Below, piece by piece: positions 22,450-36,100 of a stretch of 64,000 bases of DNA. The stretch spans positions 124,001 through 188,000 of the forward strand of contig VCJN01002819.1 in NCBI GenBank assembly GCA_006384855.1, given 5' to 3'. The notes under the pieces are model-generated. The model had not been told where the DNA came from. It searched no databases and worked only from the letters and a program-made list of their open reading frames with translations. Origin of the DNA: Tetraselmis striata (lineage: Eukaryota; Chlorophyta; Chlorodendrophyceae; Chlorodendrales; Chlorodendraceae). The translations under genes were made by a program, and so were the position numbers. Positions within the stretch are counted from its first letter, which is position 1, and the number at the start of each line of letters is the position of its first letter.

Positions 22450-23330
22450 TTGATATGGGCTATCCACATGGTGAAACTTGGGCCATCACCGAACGCCCCT
22501 CCCCGCCGCTTGGTAGTGCGGGGCTCGCTGATTCGCTTCGGGGAGACGAGAGCGGCGGAGAGGGTGGCGGGGGCGATGGCCGCGACGGCGACGGTATCCA
22601 TGCATCACCCGGCTCGCGTCAACGTCCTTAGCTCCTGCTCGGCGTGGGACGGGGACGTGAAACTGGCGCGTCAATTAACACGCGACCTGGCGTGGTGGCG
22701 CGATGTGCCGACTCGGCGCAATATGGCGCCCTCATTTGTGGCATGCATGCTATCTGCACACCACCACCAACAAGTATGGCTGGGGTGCGGTGCTGAACGA
22801 GCGCGCGGAGGCGCGTAGATTCTGGTACGAGGACGACGGCAACATCACATCACTTACAAGGAATTGAAAGCGGTACGTCTTGCGGCACATGCCTTTTCTC
22901 TCACCTGATGGTCGGCCGCAATGTACCGTTGCACGAGGATGACGGCCAGCAAGCGGCAGTCCACGTGCTCTCCAACCTTACGTCCCGCTCCCTAGTACTT
23001 ATGACAGAGTTACGGAAATTGTGGTATACTTACTAGACGTACACGACACCCGGTTACGAGTTCGGTACACCCGCTCCGTGGCGAAAGTGTGGGCGGACAA
23101 GCTGTCACGTGTGGTGTACGACTCGGATTGGGCGATCATCAATCCTCGTGTTTATTTCCGGTACGTCGACATGTTGTGGGGTTGGCACACGGTGGACTGT
23201 TTCGCCACCTACCATGGAGAACGCCCAATTACCCCGGTACAATTCTCGATGGTGGGATGTATGCCATCGCGCCGCTACTCGTAAAACCCTTCTGCCGGCT
23301 ATCGCTGCGATTTAGCACGACGCGCTAGAC
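22450..23330 (+). mobile_element. DIRS-like RT-RNase H relic, broken
   Basis: Translated pieces on the + strand carry the order expected at the end of a DIRS/PAT-type reverse transcriptase-RNase H polyprotein: an LTRDLAWWRDVP block, YGWGAVLNERAE, KELKAVRLAAHAF, then VWADKLSRVV, WGWHTVDCFATY and LPRYNSRWWDV. The reading frame is interrupted several times, so it is an old, broken copy of low coding potential. No terminal repeats or recombinase could be assigned to it. It is the only RT of this type in the window, about 5 kb from the RT-less element at 14.6-17.8 kb. Confidence 0.7.
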
Positions 23331-24059
23331 ATTCTAGGAGTTTACGAAGTTTTCTAGGGTGGCGGCGGCTGGCGTATGTTGCTAGCTCTCGACCTCCCTA
23401 GTCCGGAACCTTCCAGCACTACTAAGCTGGTGCTGGAGGTCCCACTACCCTCATCATACCTTTTGCTATACAAGGCTTGTCCACCCACCTCATCCCGCCC
23501 TTCTCGTTAGGTGTGGCGGGTGCCTTGGTATCAAGTCACACGCCCCTTTGGCAAACGAAACTCGCACTACTATGCTGTGTCTATGTACATATATACAGCG
23601 CGATTTGTACTGACCTTCACGCGACGGTAGTTTGTAGCTACACGCCCGCCGATGCCCAATACTATATTATAATATTAATAACGCGACTATCTATTGACAA
23701 TCGCAGCGAGCCCACATTTGTCACATATTTGCATGTATCTTCGGGTGCAACCGCCGGCGATGATCCAGCCCGTCACCGTCCCGCTTATTATTCCACGATG
23801 ATGACCCCGAAACGAATTAGCAGCGACTAAAGCTAAGCCTTATCGATATTTATACATTCCTCCACATAAGTATGGGGTTTGCGAATTTGATCCACATGCC
23901 CATGCGCGACTGCGCTGAGGCCGCGCGCGTGCATGCGGGTTACTCAGGGTCGTACGGCTGGGGGGAATGCCGCGATAGCGCGATACACCCCATATTGCCA
24001 CGCAGGGGCCGTTGCCGTCAACGCTTATTTCATTCATGCAAAAGCAGAGCTTATGGCTT
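23331..24059. other. Decayed repeat-like DNA
   Basis: No gene is seen. Short frames near 23870-24060 resemble protein weakly but match no family I know. The stretch probably belongs to the mobile DNA on either side. Confidence 0.35.
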
Positions 24060-25200
24060 CAAAACCACAAATTGCGCCACTCGTGTGCACAAATAGGCAT
24101 GGGGCACTACATCCCCGCCCGTACTCATACCACATCACCCTTGGTATGATCACTATCCACCATACATGTATGGCATTGAAATTAGGTCATTCACGACCTG
24201 GACCAAGCCCTACGTGCCGATGACGATGGTTTATGGCCAAAATCATGGACAAAATGCGGCTGTAATCGTTGCACGGGAGAGGGTTCTCGCGGCCTCCTTG
24301 CCGTAGGCCAAAGCTTTTCTATAGGAGCAGTGCAAGGCCGCATCCTCATAGCGCGCCATGGTGGTCCCAGTGGGGCGGCAATGGCGTGCACCTTAATGCG
24401 TCGATGATGGTGGAAATAATGTCGTGAAAAGGGGGATCCGGCATGGCGGCCGTGGGCATCGCTCAAGGGGGGTATATGCCGAGTATGAGTAGCCCGTGCA
24501 CAAGTACATACAACACGCTGTCCCGCCACCGTGTATCAGGTTTTGAGATCCCCTTGGCGTAAAGTTGCACGCCAACATGTTGACCAGCACACGCTGACAC
24601 AGACGTCGGATTTCGACATATTATTTCAAAACATCGAAAGTGCTTAAATGGCCTCGGACGATCGTGCTGCATGTGTGGATTTTGTAGCCCTGCTCGCAAA
24701 GTTTTTATTGGTATCTATATGAAAATTTACCGTCGTTTCCTCGCAACGCACTGAGTGATACCGCGAGTTTGAGAGCCGCACCACGAGGCGGCACTCCATT
24801 GGCGATGGTATCACGCCGCATCGTGCACGGGCGCACGCCACTATGGCCCCACCCCAAGCAAAATACCCTGGCCTCTTTGCTGACATGTTTCCTCGCCCAC
24901 CCATGGCCATCCCGCCATGCAATGGTCTATGCTAGCGCGGCGGGACGTGCGGGGCACCAAGCCCCGTTGTTGTGGGGGTACTGGAAACGCTCAGTGTGGC
25001 GCAAGTGCCACGCACTCGTGTAGGGCACTTGTTAGGGCAAAAGGGGTTGCTTACACCCTATGGTGGTAAAGGCTGAGCATAATGTGCAATATTCCAGGAT
25101 TTCAGGTCAAAAACTCCCTTCAGCTGCCCTCGTATTCGTAAGCTCGGATTCGGCGACAAAGGGGCCTGGGACTTAAATGGAGGGGTGTATATCGTCGTAG
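24060..25200. mobile_element. Right half of a long-inverted-repeat element (degenerate copy)
   Basis: It shares order and wording with the right parts of the two elements near 38.6-39.6 kb and 43.0-44.0 kb: an ATTAGGTCATTC patch, a CTTGCCGTAGG patch, an ATGGTGGTCCCAGTGG patch, ATGGCCCCACCCC, CTGACATGTTTCCTC, CATGGCCATCC, and at the end AAAGGGGCCTGGGACTT before AATGGAGGGGTGTA. Identity is clearly lower than between the other two, so it is older. No left inverted repeat was found. Confidence 0.6.
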
Positions 25201-25724
25201 CGCACGACGACTACGGAAAAGCTATAATATATATTTTATTGTTCGACCTATTGTGCTGTAATCCTTATCTTATGGATCATCCGACTGATATATACATACA
25301 TCCTTATCTGCGCTATATCATCCTTATCCGCTGTATCCTCACTAGATAGATACATATACAACTATGTACCCGACTAGTACTAATTACTGTATTGTTATCC
25401 TGAATACCGGTATACCGCCCCTGTATGTACGTATGGGACTGGGGGCCACCGTAACAGCGACCACATTAGGTCTTCATCCTGTCGTCGCCGGCGGCGGCGG
25501 CACGTATGTACGCAGGTAGCGATCCGCGTAGCAGCCCGTGTGAGCACATCACCGCCCCTGTTCGCGATCCAGTGGCAGCATTGGCAGCCACCTCGCGTCA
25601 ACTCGCGCGGGGGCGGACAGGCGGGTCTGCCGCGATCCCAGTGTGGTTTAACACGGTGGCCGACCCTATCGATCGTGGTCACCCCTGAGCCCGGCGCTCC
25701 CGTCGCCGCCTCCTGGTCGGCATA
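25201..25724. other. Spacer upstream of NAA25
   Basis: An AT-rich part with several copies of ATCCTTATC (25258-25340), then GC-rich sequence from 25430 that presumably holds the NAA25 promoter and 5' untranslated region. No other gene seen. Confidence 0.4.
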
Positions 25725-27974
25725 ATGGCGGACCTCGACCGCAAAGTGCGACCAATCTACGATGCGCTGGACGCGCGCAACTGGAAGGTGGGTACTCGCT
25801 GCGTCGCCGCCCCGCCGCTCACATCGCACCCATCGTGCCCCGGGCGGCTGGCGGGGTGCCCAGGCTGAGGCGGAGGTATCAGGTCGCGTTGTGCTGGTTC
25901 GCAGAAAGGGCTGCAGCTGGCTGAGTCGGCGCTGAGCAAGTGGAAGGGAGCGCCGGAGGAGGCCTTCTTGGTGCAGGTGCTCAAGGCGGTGGCGCTGCAG
26001 CGGCTGGGCCGCACGCAGGAGGCGGTGCAGGTACGTGACGGCGGTTCCCAGCAGCCCATCATCTCCACCGCCACCATTTCCCACCGGTGCTACTCCCAGA
26101 GGTGGGAAGGAGGAGGGGGGGGGGGGGGGAGGGCGGCATTGGCGTTCCGAACGATCAGGTGTATACCAGCAGTCCTATTGATGGAGGGGGGGGGGGGGGG
26201 GGGGGGGGGCAATATTAGGCGGGCAAGGCACGCTACGCTGACTTCCTTCCACCCATCTGAATGGGATTCCACGGGCTTGGTTATGTACCTCTTGGAGGGT
26301 GTGTTTACCATGTCCCTACTTCACCCGACATGACTGAGTACACGTCGCATCATGCTGCGCCAGGTCTGCGATGCAGTGCGCGCCGGCAAGCCATCAGACG
26401 ACCACCTGCTGAACACGATGGCTCTGGTGTACAAGCCCGCGGGCGAGATGGGCAAGATGGCGGAGGCGTACGAGGCAGCGGCAGCGGCGGCCCCGGGCGA
26501 CGAGGACTTGCAGCGGCAGGTGTTTGGCATGCACATCCGTTGCGGCAACCTGGTCAAGCAGCAGCAGACCGCCATGAAGCTTAGCAGGTGGACACTCCCT
26601 TTGTTGCTATATCGTATTGCCTGGCGCGGATGCAGCCTCGGAAACTGAGCGCCCCCCCCCCCCCCCCCCCCCCCCCCACCCCACCCCTTTCTGCAGGTCC
26701 TTTGGCGGCGATGTCTACGGCTGGTGGGTGACAATCACGATCCTGCAGCAGGCGCGACGCGCGATGCGGGCTGACTCCTCGGCAATGAACCCCGCGCAGC
26801 TGCTCAAGCTGGCGGCCAGCATGATCGCGCGGCAGGTGCGGGGGTAGTCGCCTCTCTGGGGCGGGGCAGAGTGGGCGAGCGGGCGGGCAATGCCATGACA
26901 CCAACATGGGACTCTCGCGGCAACTTGTCCCTTTCCGTTCACGATGTCACTTGTGTTCGATGTACTGTGCAGTTTATGGTGCATCGGTGGTCGCCACATA
27001 CCACCTACTTTCTCGTTTGCCTCAGCAACTATGGACTGTGGCTCGGTATTCTAGGACGCTGCCCTCACGCTGATGCTGCCTTTGTAATGAGTGACATGTT
27101 GTGTTGGCTTGGTGGGTATCTTCAGAAGAGTAAGAATGGACAGGAGGCGACCAGCCACGAGCAGCTGCTGGTCTTCCTGGATGTGGCGCACGCGGAGGGG
27201 CGGCACGCGGAGGCGCTCGAGGCGCTGCGCGGCCCCATGGGCGCGCTCGCGTCCATCGCGGCGGAGCGGCAGCTGCTGGAGGCGCACTGCCTCGAGCGCC
27301 TAAGCGCCATGTCGGAGGCTGCCGCCATCTACAAGGTCCACCTCCACCACCCTCCTCCCCCCCCTCTCCATGCTAGCCCCCCCCCCCCCCCCCCCCCCCA
27401 CCTTTCCTGCCTGCCTCTCAATTAATGGTGTGCTCACTCTGTGCCTGTGCTCTGCTAGGTGTGCTGGGAGGCGAACCCCGACGACCTGGCTCTCGCCAAG
27501 CTGTACATGGACTGCAGCCTGCCTGCAACGCGCACCTCCCTGCCCGGCGCCTCCAGCCGCTTGCTGGTTGGCGTTCGCGGCGGCGTTGACGGCGAGCTGC
27601 ACCCTGCGGCTGAGACCGAGCAGCAGGTGCGCGGCGCCATGTGAGCATGAGGCTTGGCGCCTCTGGGATGAGGCCTGCCGCCCCTCTCGCCTGCTGTGTA
27701 CCCTTGAACACACACAAGAAGAGGCATGGATATGATTCTGCTTGCTGGTCTAGAACGTATCATTAACCATGCCACACCAGGCAGGCCCTCCCCCCCCCCC
27801 CCCCCCCCCCCCCCTTGCATTGACTTTTGCCTCGGGCCACCGTGGCGCAATGTGTGAGGCAGGCTTACTACACACGTACGGGTAATTGACGCTTCCCAGC
27901 GCCAAGGGTATTGTCGCAGCGCAGCGGCTAGGTCTTGTGTGTAGATTCTAACCCAATGACGGTGCAGCCACGTG

Positions 27975-28073
<99 letters not shown>

Positions 28074-28712
28074 AGACCGAGGAGGTATGTACCCTTTCAT
28101 GTAACTTTCTAATGCCTCTACTCATACCGAGGACAACTTCATAGACAGGAGACACTAGCGTCGATGATAGCATTTATCCTGCTATCATCCTCTGACTCCT
28201 GCGCCATCATGGTTGTCCCGCATTCTCAGGGGGAGCCAGGCGCAGACTCCGCTGCGGCGGTGGACGCAGTGCAGGCCACAGTGGACGCCGTGCTGGCCGC
28301 GGCTACCAGCGGGCCGCACCTCGTGCGCGGCCCGCACCTCGCGGCCGTGGAGCTGGCGGCACGGAAGCACCGCCAGCAGTTGGCTGCCGGGGCTGGAGAC
28401 AGCGAGGCGAGCGCAATGGCAATTGCCGAGGCGGTGGTGGCGTACTTTGAGGTTGCCGCAACCAAGGTGACGGAACCCATTTGTCTGCCATGTTGGCTAT
28501 CCAAAACATCCCAGCGGAGAGACGTGCCTTAGTACATATAGGGACCTCTGTATGCCTAGTTGATTTGCCCTATTTAATGGTGGTACCCAATTAAACCGTG
28601 CTTGTATGCAAAAGCACACTCCATTTGCCGGGTGATGAACGCTATAAACCTTCATGATAGTGAAGATACAGAAAAACTGTGCATTTGAATTCAGATGTGA
28701 TCGTTTGTGTAT

Positions 28713-28752
<40 letters not shown>

Positions 28753-30063
28753 CCCCGATGACGTGATCCTGCTGTCTGTGCGATGCCCGACACTCACTGT
28801 GATCGTGTGGCGGCGTCTGTAGATGAGCTGCGCCGCCGACCTGCGGCCCTACACCCCGCTGCTGGCAGCGCAGCCCGCCACTGCCGCCTGGGCCTGCGCG
28901 GAGCTGACTCGTCTGGCGGAGGCGGCGGAGGCAGGCGGCGGCGGCGGCGAGGCGGAGGAGGCGCTCTACTCGCTGCGGCGCCGCGTGGCGAGCTACCAGG
29001 TGCAGCATGACCTGGGACTGCTGCATGGTGCCGAGGCTGCGGCGTCGCTCATGGAGCTTTACGCGGCCACACTGCCACTGTCTGCAGGTGCCCCCCCCCC
29101 CCCCCCCCCCCCCAATTAACTTTCTTTGTAGTTAGTTTTAATAACAAAATGGTGGCTGGCTGGCTGGTTGGGTGTTTTTTTGGTTACCGATTTGTTGTGT
29201 CGAGTATCATCGACTCATGTGCGCCCCCCAACTTAGCCCACAACCATGCCTGACTGTGCTGCCCCGGGCGCCCCGCTGCCCAGACATCGACGAGCGCGAG
29301 CGCGGGCCGGGAGACGACCTCGTCGCGCTGGCGGCGTCCGCGCTCTTGGCGAATGGCCGCGCGGGCGGCGCCGCGGAGGGCGTCTTGGCGGCGCTGCTCG
29401 TCGCGTGCGCCGGTGCGCGGGAGCGGCCCTTCAGCCCCGGCATCCGCATCGCCGCGAGCACGCTATTTGGCCTGCTGGGCTGCCCGCAGGTGACCCCCCC
29501 TCTGCCCCCCTCCCCCCCCCCCCCCCCACCCCCCCCCCCCCCCCCCCCCCCCCCCAAACACCCCAAGGGCAGGAGCCTGGTTTTTGTCTTTTCGACTCCG
29601 AGTCTTTTCGAATGTGAACCCTGTTTACACTATTGACGAGTCGTTGAATCGCAGCACGTGCGTTCCATGTTTCCGAGCGTAGAAATTCAGAATTATGTGA
29701 CTGGACGTGTCGAGAGTCTGATGAGCGACTACGTGAGAAACTCCGCGTTAGTCACCGACGGGTACACTGCGACGGGGGCTTAGGGCGATTTGAGAAACAG
29801 CTCGGGGTCCGCGGCGTTATTATCGGACGGGTCGCCGGCGGATGACGACGGTATATTGAAGCCGACGTCACGTGCGGGTCTCCATCTGTGCTGGTTACAC
29901 CTGGCGTGGACGCCGCGAACGTTCTTAGAACCATGCCGACTGGCATCGCTGTCGGCGACGCCGAGGGCGCGACGTCGGGTATTATAACGTTGGACGGCGC
30001 GGAGGGCTTGCAATTCTGCGCAAGCTCAGACGATGGCACATAACCGTCAGCTTGGCGCGAGTA

Positions 30064-30101
<38 letters not shown>

Positions 30102-33100
30102 ATATAAATCGCGCCATGTGTGGTCGGTTTTGTCCACTGCCTGCCGGCATGTTAGTAAAATGGTCAGGTATCTAATCATGGACTCTGTGGGATGCGGTTT
30201 TAGTATGAATTTTCCGCCGTTTCCACGCTGCCTCGGCTAGGCCGCCACCAAGGATTTCACCGCGCTGGACGTCAAGAACATCCAGCACAGCTCCATCACC
30301 GGCCACCTGCTGCTGCCGCATCGCGTGGTCGATGCTGACGCCGGGCAGCTGCCGCGGCTCAAGCGCCTGCTGAGCCACGTGAGTCCCGACCTCCTCACAA
30401 GTAATTCTTGCGCAAGGGTGGCGACAGTACTTTCGTGACGCAACACTGAACAATGGTAGCCCACCGATTCCACATTGCCAGTGTAGCCGCCAGTCTGATC
30501 AGCCAGCTTGCCGCTATCCCAGATTGCCAGCGTGCACGAGGATCACATGCGCGAAGCGGGCGACACCATCATGATGGCCTACATTCACGAGAGCTATTCC
30601 AAGGTACGGCCGTCGCAGGGAGGTGGGGCACCGGCGAGAAAACTGTGATCGCATTCATTGTCTACCATCACCGAGGTCTAGCAAACATTGCTCGAGGCGC
30701 GTGCCGGACGCAAAGAAGCACCTATTCGGCTAGTCTTCGTCAGCGCCGAGCGAACACGCGTCGACGATGTTGTATTCATCGAAGCAAACTCGGACAGGCG
30801 AGCGAACAATTGTCGTCAGTGCCTTCATCGAGGCAGGCCTGGCCGGCTGGGGGCGCGGGAGGGGGCGGCGTTTGTTGATGGTTCTTGTCGTGGCCGAGCA
30901 AATCCAGTCGGGTGGTTCCGTTTAGGACGGCCGACACAGGTTTCGGGGAGAGGGGGAGCCTCCGGGCGGGCAGCTGCATCCCCGTCGTGGCGGTTGCTGA
31001 TCGCTTGTTGCGCACAGGTCCTGGAGTTTTCCGCCTTTGCGGAGCGCCTGCAGAGGTGCCACTCGCGCTACCAGGCCGTCGCGGAGGACGCAGCGGCCTC
31101 TCTGCGCGCCGCCGCTGCTACGCGAGGAGGCACGGAGCTCAAGGTGGCGGCGCTAGAAGGTCAGACACGCAGGGAGCGCCGACCTCGGCCTCTCTTGAGC
31201 AGCCCTCCCTTGCATGCCCAAGACGCAAGGCGGCTCCCATGGCAGTCAGCCTGCCTATTTTGCGCCATGACACATGTCTTTCGCATTTGGGGACTTATTG
31301 CTCTGGTGCTTAACTGCCACGCTCTGGGTAATTTGCTACGTATTATTATACTTGGCCCCGTCATGTCAGCATGTGTGCGGGCTTGAGATGCGCAATGGCC
31401 GGCGTGTGTAGGCGCTGCCGAGATGGCGCGGCGCGGTCTGTGCAGCGGCGGGAGCAGCGGCGGTGGCGAGCAAGAGGCGGCACCGTGGGAGAGCATGCGC
31501 TTCAACGAGGACCTCACTGTGCGGCCCAACTGGGCGCCGCCGCCCGCCGGCCCGGCTGTGCAGGCCGTGCCTCAGTGGTGGGCGCAGCACCGCTCCGTCC
31601 CTGTCGCTGGGTGACCCCCCCCCCCCCCCCCCCCCCCCCTCTCTCCCGTCTTCCAGAACCACCAATGCCCAAAGTGTGTCTAACTTCTGTTCCCAGATTG
31701 TTCCATCTTTCTCCCAAAATGGAACCTGGGTCCTGCGATACTCAAGCTATTACACTGAAATGATCGTGAGGACATGTCTCATTAGTAGACTCCTGCGGAC
31801 CCATGGATCCCACCCTCGACGGCTGCTGACGCGCATATACAAGCCCTCCTCATGATGCCTCAAATTGAGCTCGCATGCTATCCATTGTCGAAAATACACT
31901 ATACCTCAGCGATAGTAGCACCTGTAGTTGGCCTCTTAGCAAGTAGGGCAGGCTCTTCTGCATGGGTTTCTAGGTCTTACTAATGTGTTGGGACCCGCAT
32001 GCGCTTCTCCCCTATAAACCCTGACGGTGTCTGCCCATTATTACCCTGGGTATGATGGTGGGGCGTACTGTGGTATGCCGACGGCAGTGCTGATGCCGTA
32101 CGGTAATGGAGCATTTTTGCACTGACTCCCATATTTAATCTCAATGGGACACCGCAGATACGGTTGCTGCTGGTGGTCCGCGCAGCAGGCGGCGGAGTCG
32201 ACCGGCAAGGAGGCGGCCGCCACCCGGGCTGCCCTGGCCAAGGTGAACCCCCCATCCCCCTCTCTTTGCCCGCATGCCCTCTGAAACACATGAACCGGAT
32301 GTTGGATGAATCTCATGCACTACCAAGCCTAACAATAATGCACAACAGATGTTGTGTGTGTGAAACAGTAACACTATTCATCTGTACGTATATGAGTGCA
32401 CATATAGGTGTACATGTAAGTACCTGTAAGTACATCTGTACATATACATAATTGTGGCTCTGTGTTGTTGAAAATCGTGGCATGGCATGGGATGGCATAG
32501 CGTGATATGGTATGGTATGGTATGGTATGGTACGATGCCATGGGGTAGCTAAAGGGTATCACCCGGCCGCAAAAGTCCTTGTTGCACGTAACACGTAATT
32601 TGATACTCATACTAACAGCGCAATCGATTTCGGCAATAACCGGCATCCAAGACGTGAGTAACGCACGCGCTCGTAGCCTGGGAGCCCTCTTTATCCGTGC
32701 GCCCCGCAGCTGAGAGGCGCCGCGCTCGTGTCCCCGCTGGCGGCAGGCGCTCCGTGTCCGCAGCAGCCTGCCGCACCTGCTCAGCGCAGCGCTGTCCGTG
32801 ACCTCGGCGCCGCAAGACAGCGGCGTGCTGGGAGAGATGCTGACGTCTGCTCTGCCGGACCTTCCCGCCGGGGGTGCGGCCGAGGTACGGCAGCCCTCGG
32901 ACCCTCCCGTGCTGCGCTGCTTGTCCCTGCCCGCCGCCACAAGGCGGGTGTTGGGGGGGGGGGGGGGGGGGCTGTCGAATCAAATGCGTACAGTGCGATG
33001 CCATCGATGTCGGTGGTGCCGCGGGAAGCTGCAAATGGGCCGTGAACGGGGCCTCTGAAAGTCATTCCGAATGTGTCGCCGTCGTCGTCGTCGTCTTGGA

Positions 33101-36100
33101 AACGGAGACGCCCTCGGAGAAACGTGGACATGCTCGCTAACGGGGGCGAATCTGTGTCACTCAGGCCGTCGCCTCCTTGCTGAGCATCGTCAAGCGAGGC
33201 AGCGGCGCGGGCTGCGGCTCCCTCGCCGCCGAGGCGGGGCTGTGCAGCTTCCTGCTGTGGGCCGTGGCGGAGGGCCTTGGGCAGCGCCTGACGGACGACT
33301 CCGCCGAGCGCCTGACGGCCGCGACCGCCGCGATGAGCGCGCAGCTGCACTACGTCAGCCGCCACGCGAGGGAGCTGCTCGAGGCCGAGGGCGACCCCGG
33401 CCTGGCGGGTGTGCTCGCCGGCGACGCGATCGTGCTGCCGTCGGTGCTGCTGCGCGAGGAGATCAGCTGGGCCACCGCGTGCCTCGAGGTACTGCCCTTC
33501 GCTGTATCCGTCCCGGCAACTATTATTATTCTCGGCATTTATCGCCCAAGCCCAGAAACTCGGAGTTGCACATTATTCCGGAGCGAGATCGTACTATAGC
33601 AGAAGTCGCATAGCCATCCCTCAATTTTAGGCATCTCCGCGCGAGCATCGCGGTGGCACGCAAATGGAGCAATTTCGGTGCCGCATTCGTGAAATCGCAT
33701 GCTCGTCCTTTCGACGTGTCTTCGTTGTACCAGAGGGAGGTTGTACCGCATGTGTCCTGATATTGCTGAAGTAAAACAAGGCGGGGTCGTTTCGCCCTTT
33801 CAACGACGAATCATTTTCGGGCAGCAATCCAGCGAGTTACGGAGGAAGCCCTGGGCAACGCTCCTTATAGCTATCAAGCAAAATGCGGAAGCATTTCGCA
33901 AGACTAAATGGAGGTCAGCGACGGACTTTTGTTCCCACCTCGGGAATAACTTTCACCGTCTAAAAACCGCCATCAAAATACCCGGCACTGACCACGTATG
34001 AGGGCTGGGGTCTTGATCGGACAATTACGACATTGCAATACCCCCAACCCCCAAATGGCCCCACCCCACCTAGAGTGGGGTTAGTATCGGGGCAATGAAC
34101 GCACTTTTCACGGTACTTGTGGTACTTTTATTTATTAGAATGGCGGGTTAAGGTTCGCTCGACCTTTTGCCCGGTCTTAAAAGGGGTGCCTGAAGGGCAT
34201 CACCCGGATCTTGGCTATAATCCCAGCTTTCCCCCACAACTGTATACCAACCCTGCGGTATACAGCCCCACGCATCATCCGTCGAGTCCCAGGTGTCCGA
34301 ACCAGCTCCGAAAAGTGCGTCGGCAATGAACATTGTGGCTTTGGTGGCACCAACTTTCGACATGGCTTCCGCGACGATCGTTTTTTGGTGGCGGGAGCCT
34401 TGAAGCCCCCCTCCACGATGCAAGTCTTGCAAAGCTCCGTGTTCAAATAGACAGTCTCATCGTCGCCGACCTCTTCGCCCTTGGGCATCACGGGAAGTTA
34501 TCTGGCCTGAGATGTTTAGATTCGAGGTTATCAGCTCACATACGATAAAACTTTAGAAAACATTGGTGGAATCAAAATATTACCTTCATCGATATCCACA
34601 GCTCCTCCGATAAATGCGGAGCGGAAATCGCGAGAAGCTCGGGAGCACATGCCAGAAGAGCAAACTCTTTGAACCCATAATGAACATATGTGTGTGTGTG
34701 TGTGTTGGGGGGGGGGGGGGGCGAATGCTCGTTCAAGGAGTGATTTCTCATCTGCGCTGCGCCGGGTGCGATGTCCCCCGCCCAGGTGTGGGCCGCGGAC
34801 CTGAAAGCGGCCCGGAAGAAGAAGGGCGGCAAGAAGGCGGCGGCGGCGCTGCCGGGCATGGACGGGGCGCTGGCCGCGCTAGCCGGCCTCTGCGAGGCCG
34901 TCACCGAGGCGCTGTCATGCGTGGCGGGCGCGCTCCAGGTAGGCGCCATCGCAACCGCCGCAAACGATCGCCCTACCAAATGACCTGTTTAATCCTTTAC
35001 ATGTAACACTAGTAGGTAATGAAGAAACGCTCAATTGGAATGCGTTACAACTGCCTCCGCGGTGGACTAAAAGGATGGAGAGTGTGACGCCGGCCCCGCA
35101 GTCATCCGCTTCGACGCCAAGTGGCCCCGCGACTTTGCGTAGTGGACTGTTTACTGCAGCCGTTGCAATATACTGTGAAAAAACACCAACGGTCCGCGGG
35201 GAGAAGCCACGTTTTTGACCTCCCGGGGAAGAGGAAAAACTATTATAACGGAGGATTTATTCAGAATACATCACGAATATATCACGAACACTCCGACACG
35301 AAGGGGCAAAGCAATTTAGTGTTTTTAGGCCGCACAAACCGTGTTTGATTGTACGGTAAACACGGTGTGTGTGACCTCGCGCTGTCGCGCAGCGGGCCCC
35401 AAAGTCTTTATGCGGATAACGAAAGAAAGATACTCAATGCATTGGTCTTATCTGCCCAAAAGGCCGCAGTTGCATCGAGATATCTGCCCCTTGCTGCGTC
35501 GCATCCATCTGCGCGGCTGTGCGGCACACGGTACTCGCCGAGTGCAGTGACGTCACCCGTCTGCTCGCGACGCATCGGTGCCGACCGATGCATATCGATC
35601 GCCCAGTGTGGATGAATCAAACCCGGCGGCGCACTGTTGCTTGACCAACCCTAACCAGGTCCCCTTCCACAATCATGTGGTTCCCTGTCGAGCGGTTATA
35701 AGGCCATCTCAACTAGCATATTTGTTGTCGTAGGTGCCCCCCCCTCCCCCATTTTTCTCTCCCGGTGCGCCACAGCCCCGCGAAAGAGAGGTCGTCTACA
35801 TCAGGGGCGCGCAGCGCGCCGCGCAGCTTATTGTTTGCGCGACACGGCACTATGTACCAATGTCTTATTATTCTGGACCCATCCTTGACCCCCCCCCCCC
35901 CCCCCCCCCCCCTTGTTTTGCGGACAAACGAGACGTCTAAACCAACAAATCAAGTTGTGATGGCCTGGGCTGTCCTTGGCGCATGCCTGCTTCAATCTTC
36001 CATCATGCACTCCAGCCGCTCCGCACTTCAGCAAGCTCCAGCTAGCACTGATAGAAGCCGACCTGGGTTACGGCGCTGCATGAGCTGACGCTTCCCGGGT

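Noticed and set aside
29207-29566. Glycine-run protein on the - strand
   Set aside because: It is the translation of a poly-C tract plus the reverse of NAA25 exon 9.
27977-30099. Regular repeats that might suggest a CRISPR array
   Set aside because: They are simple TG and CA microsatellites inside eukaryotic introns; no direct repeats with unique spacers occur in the window.
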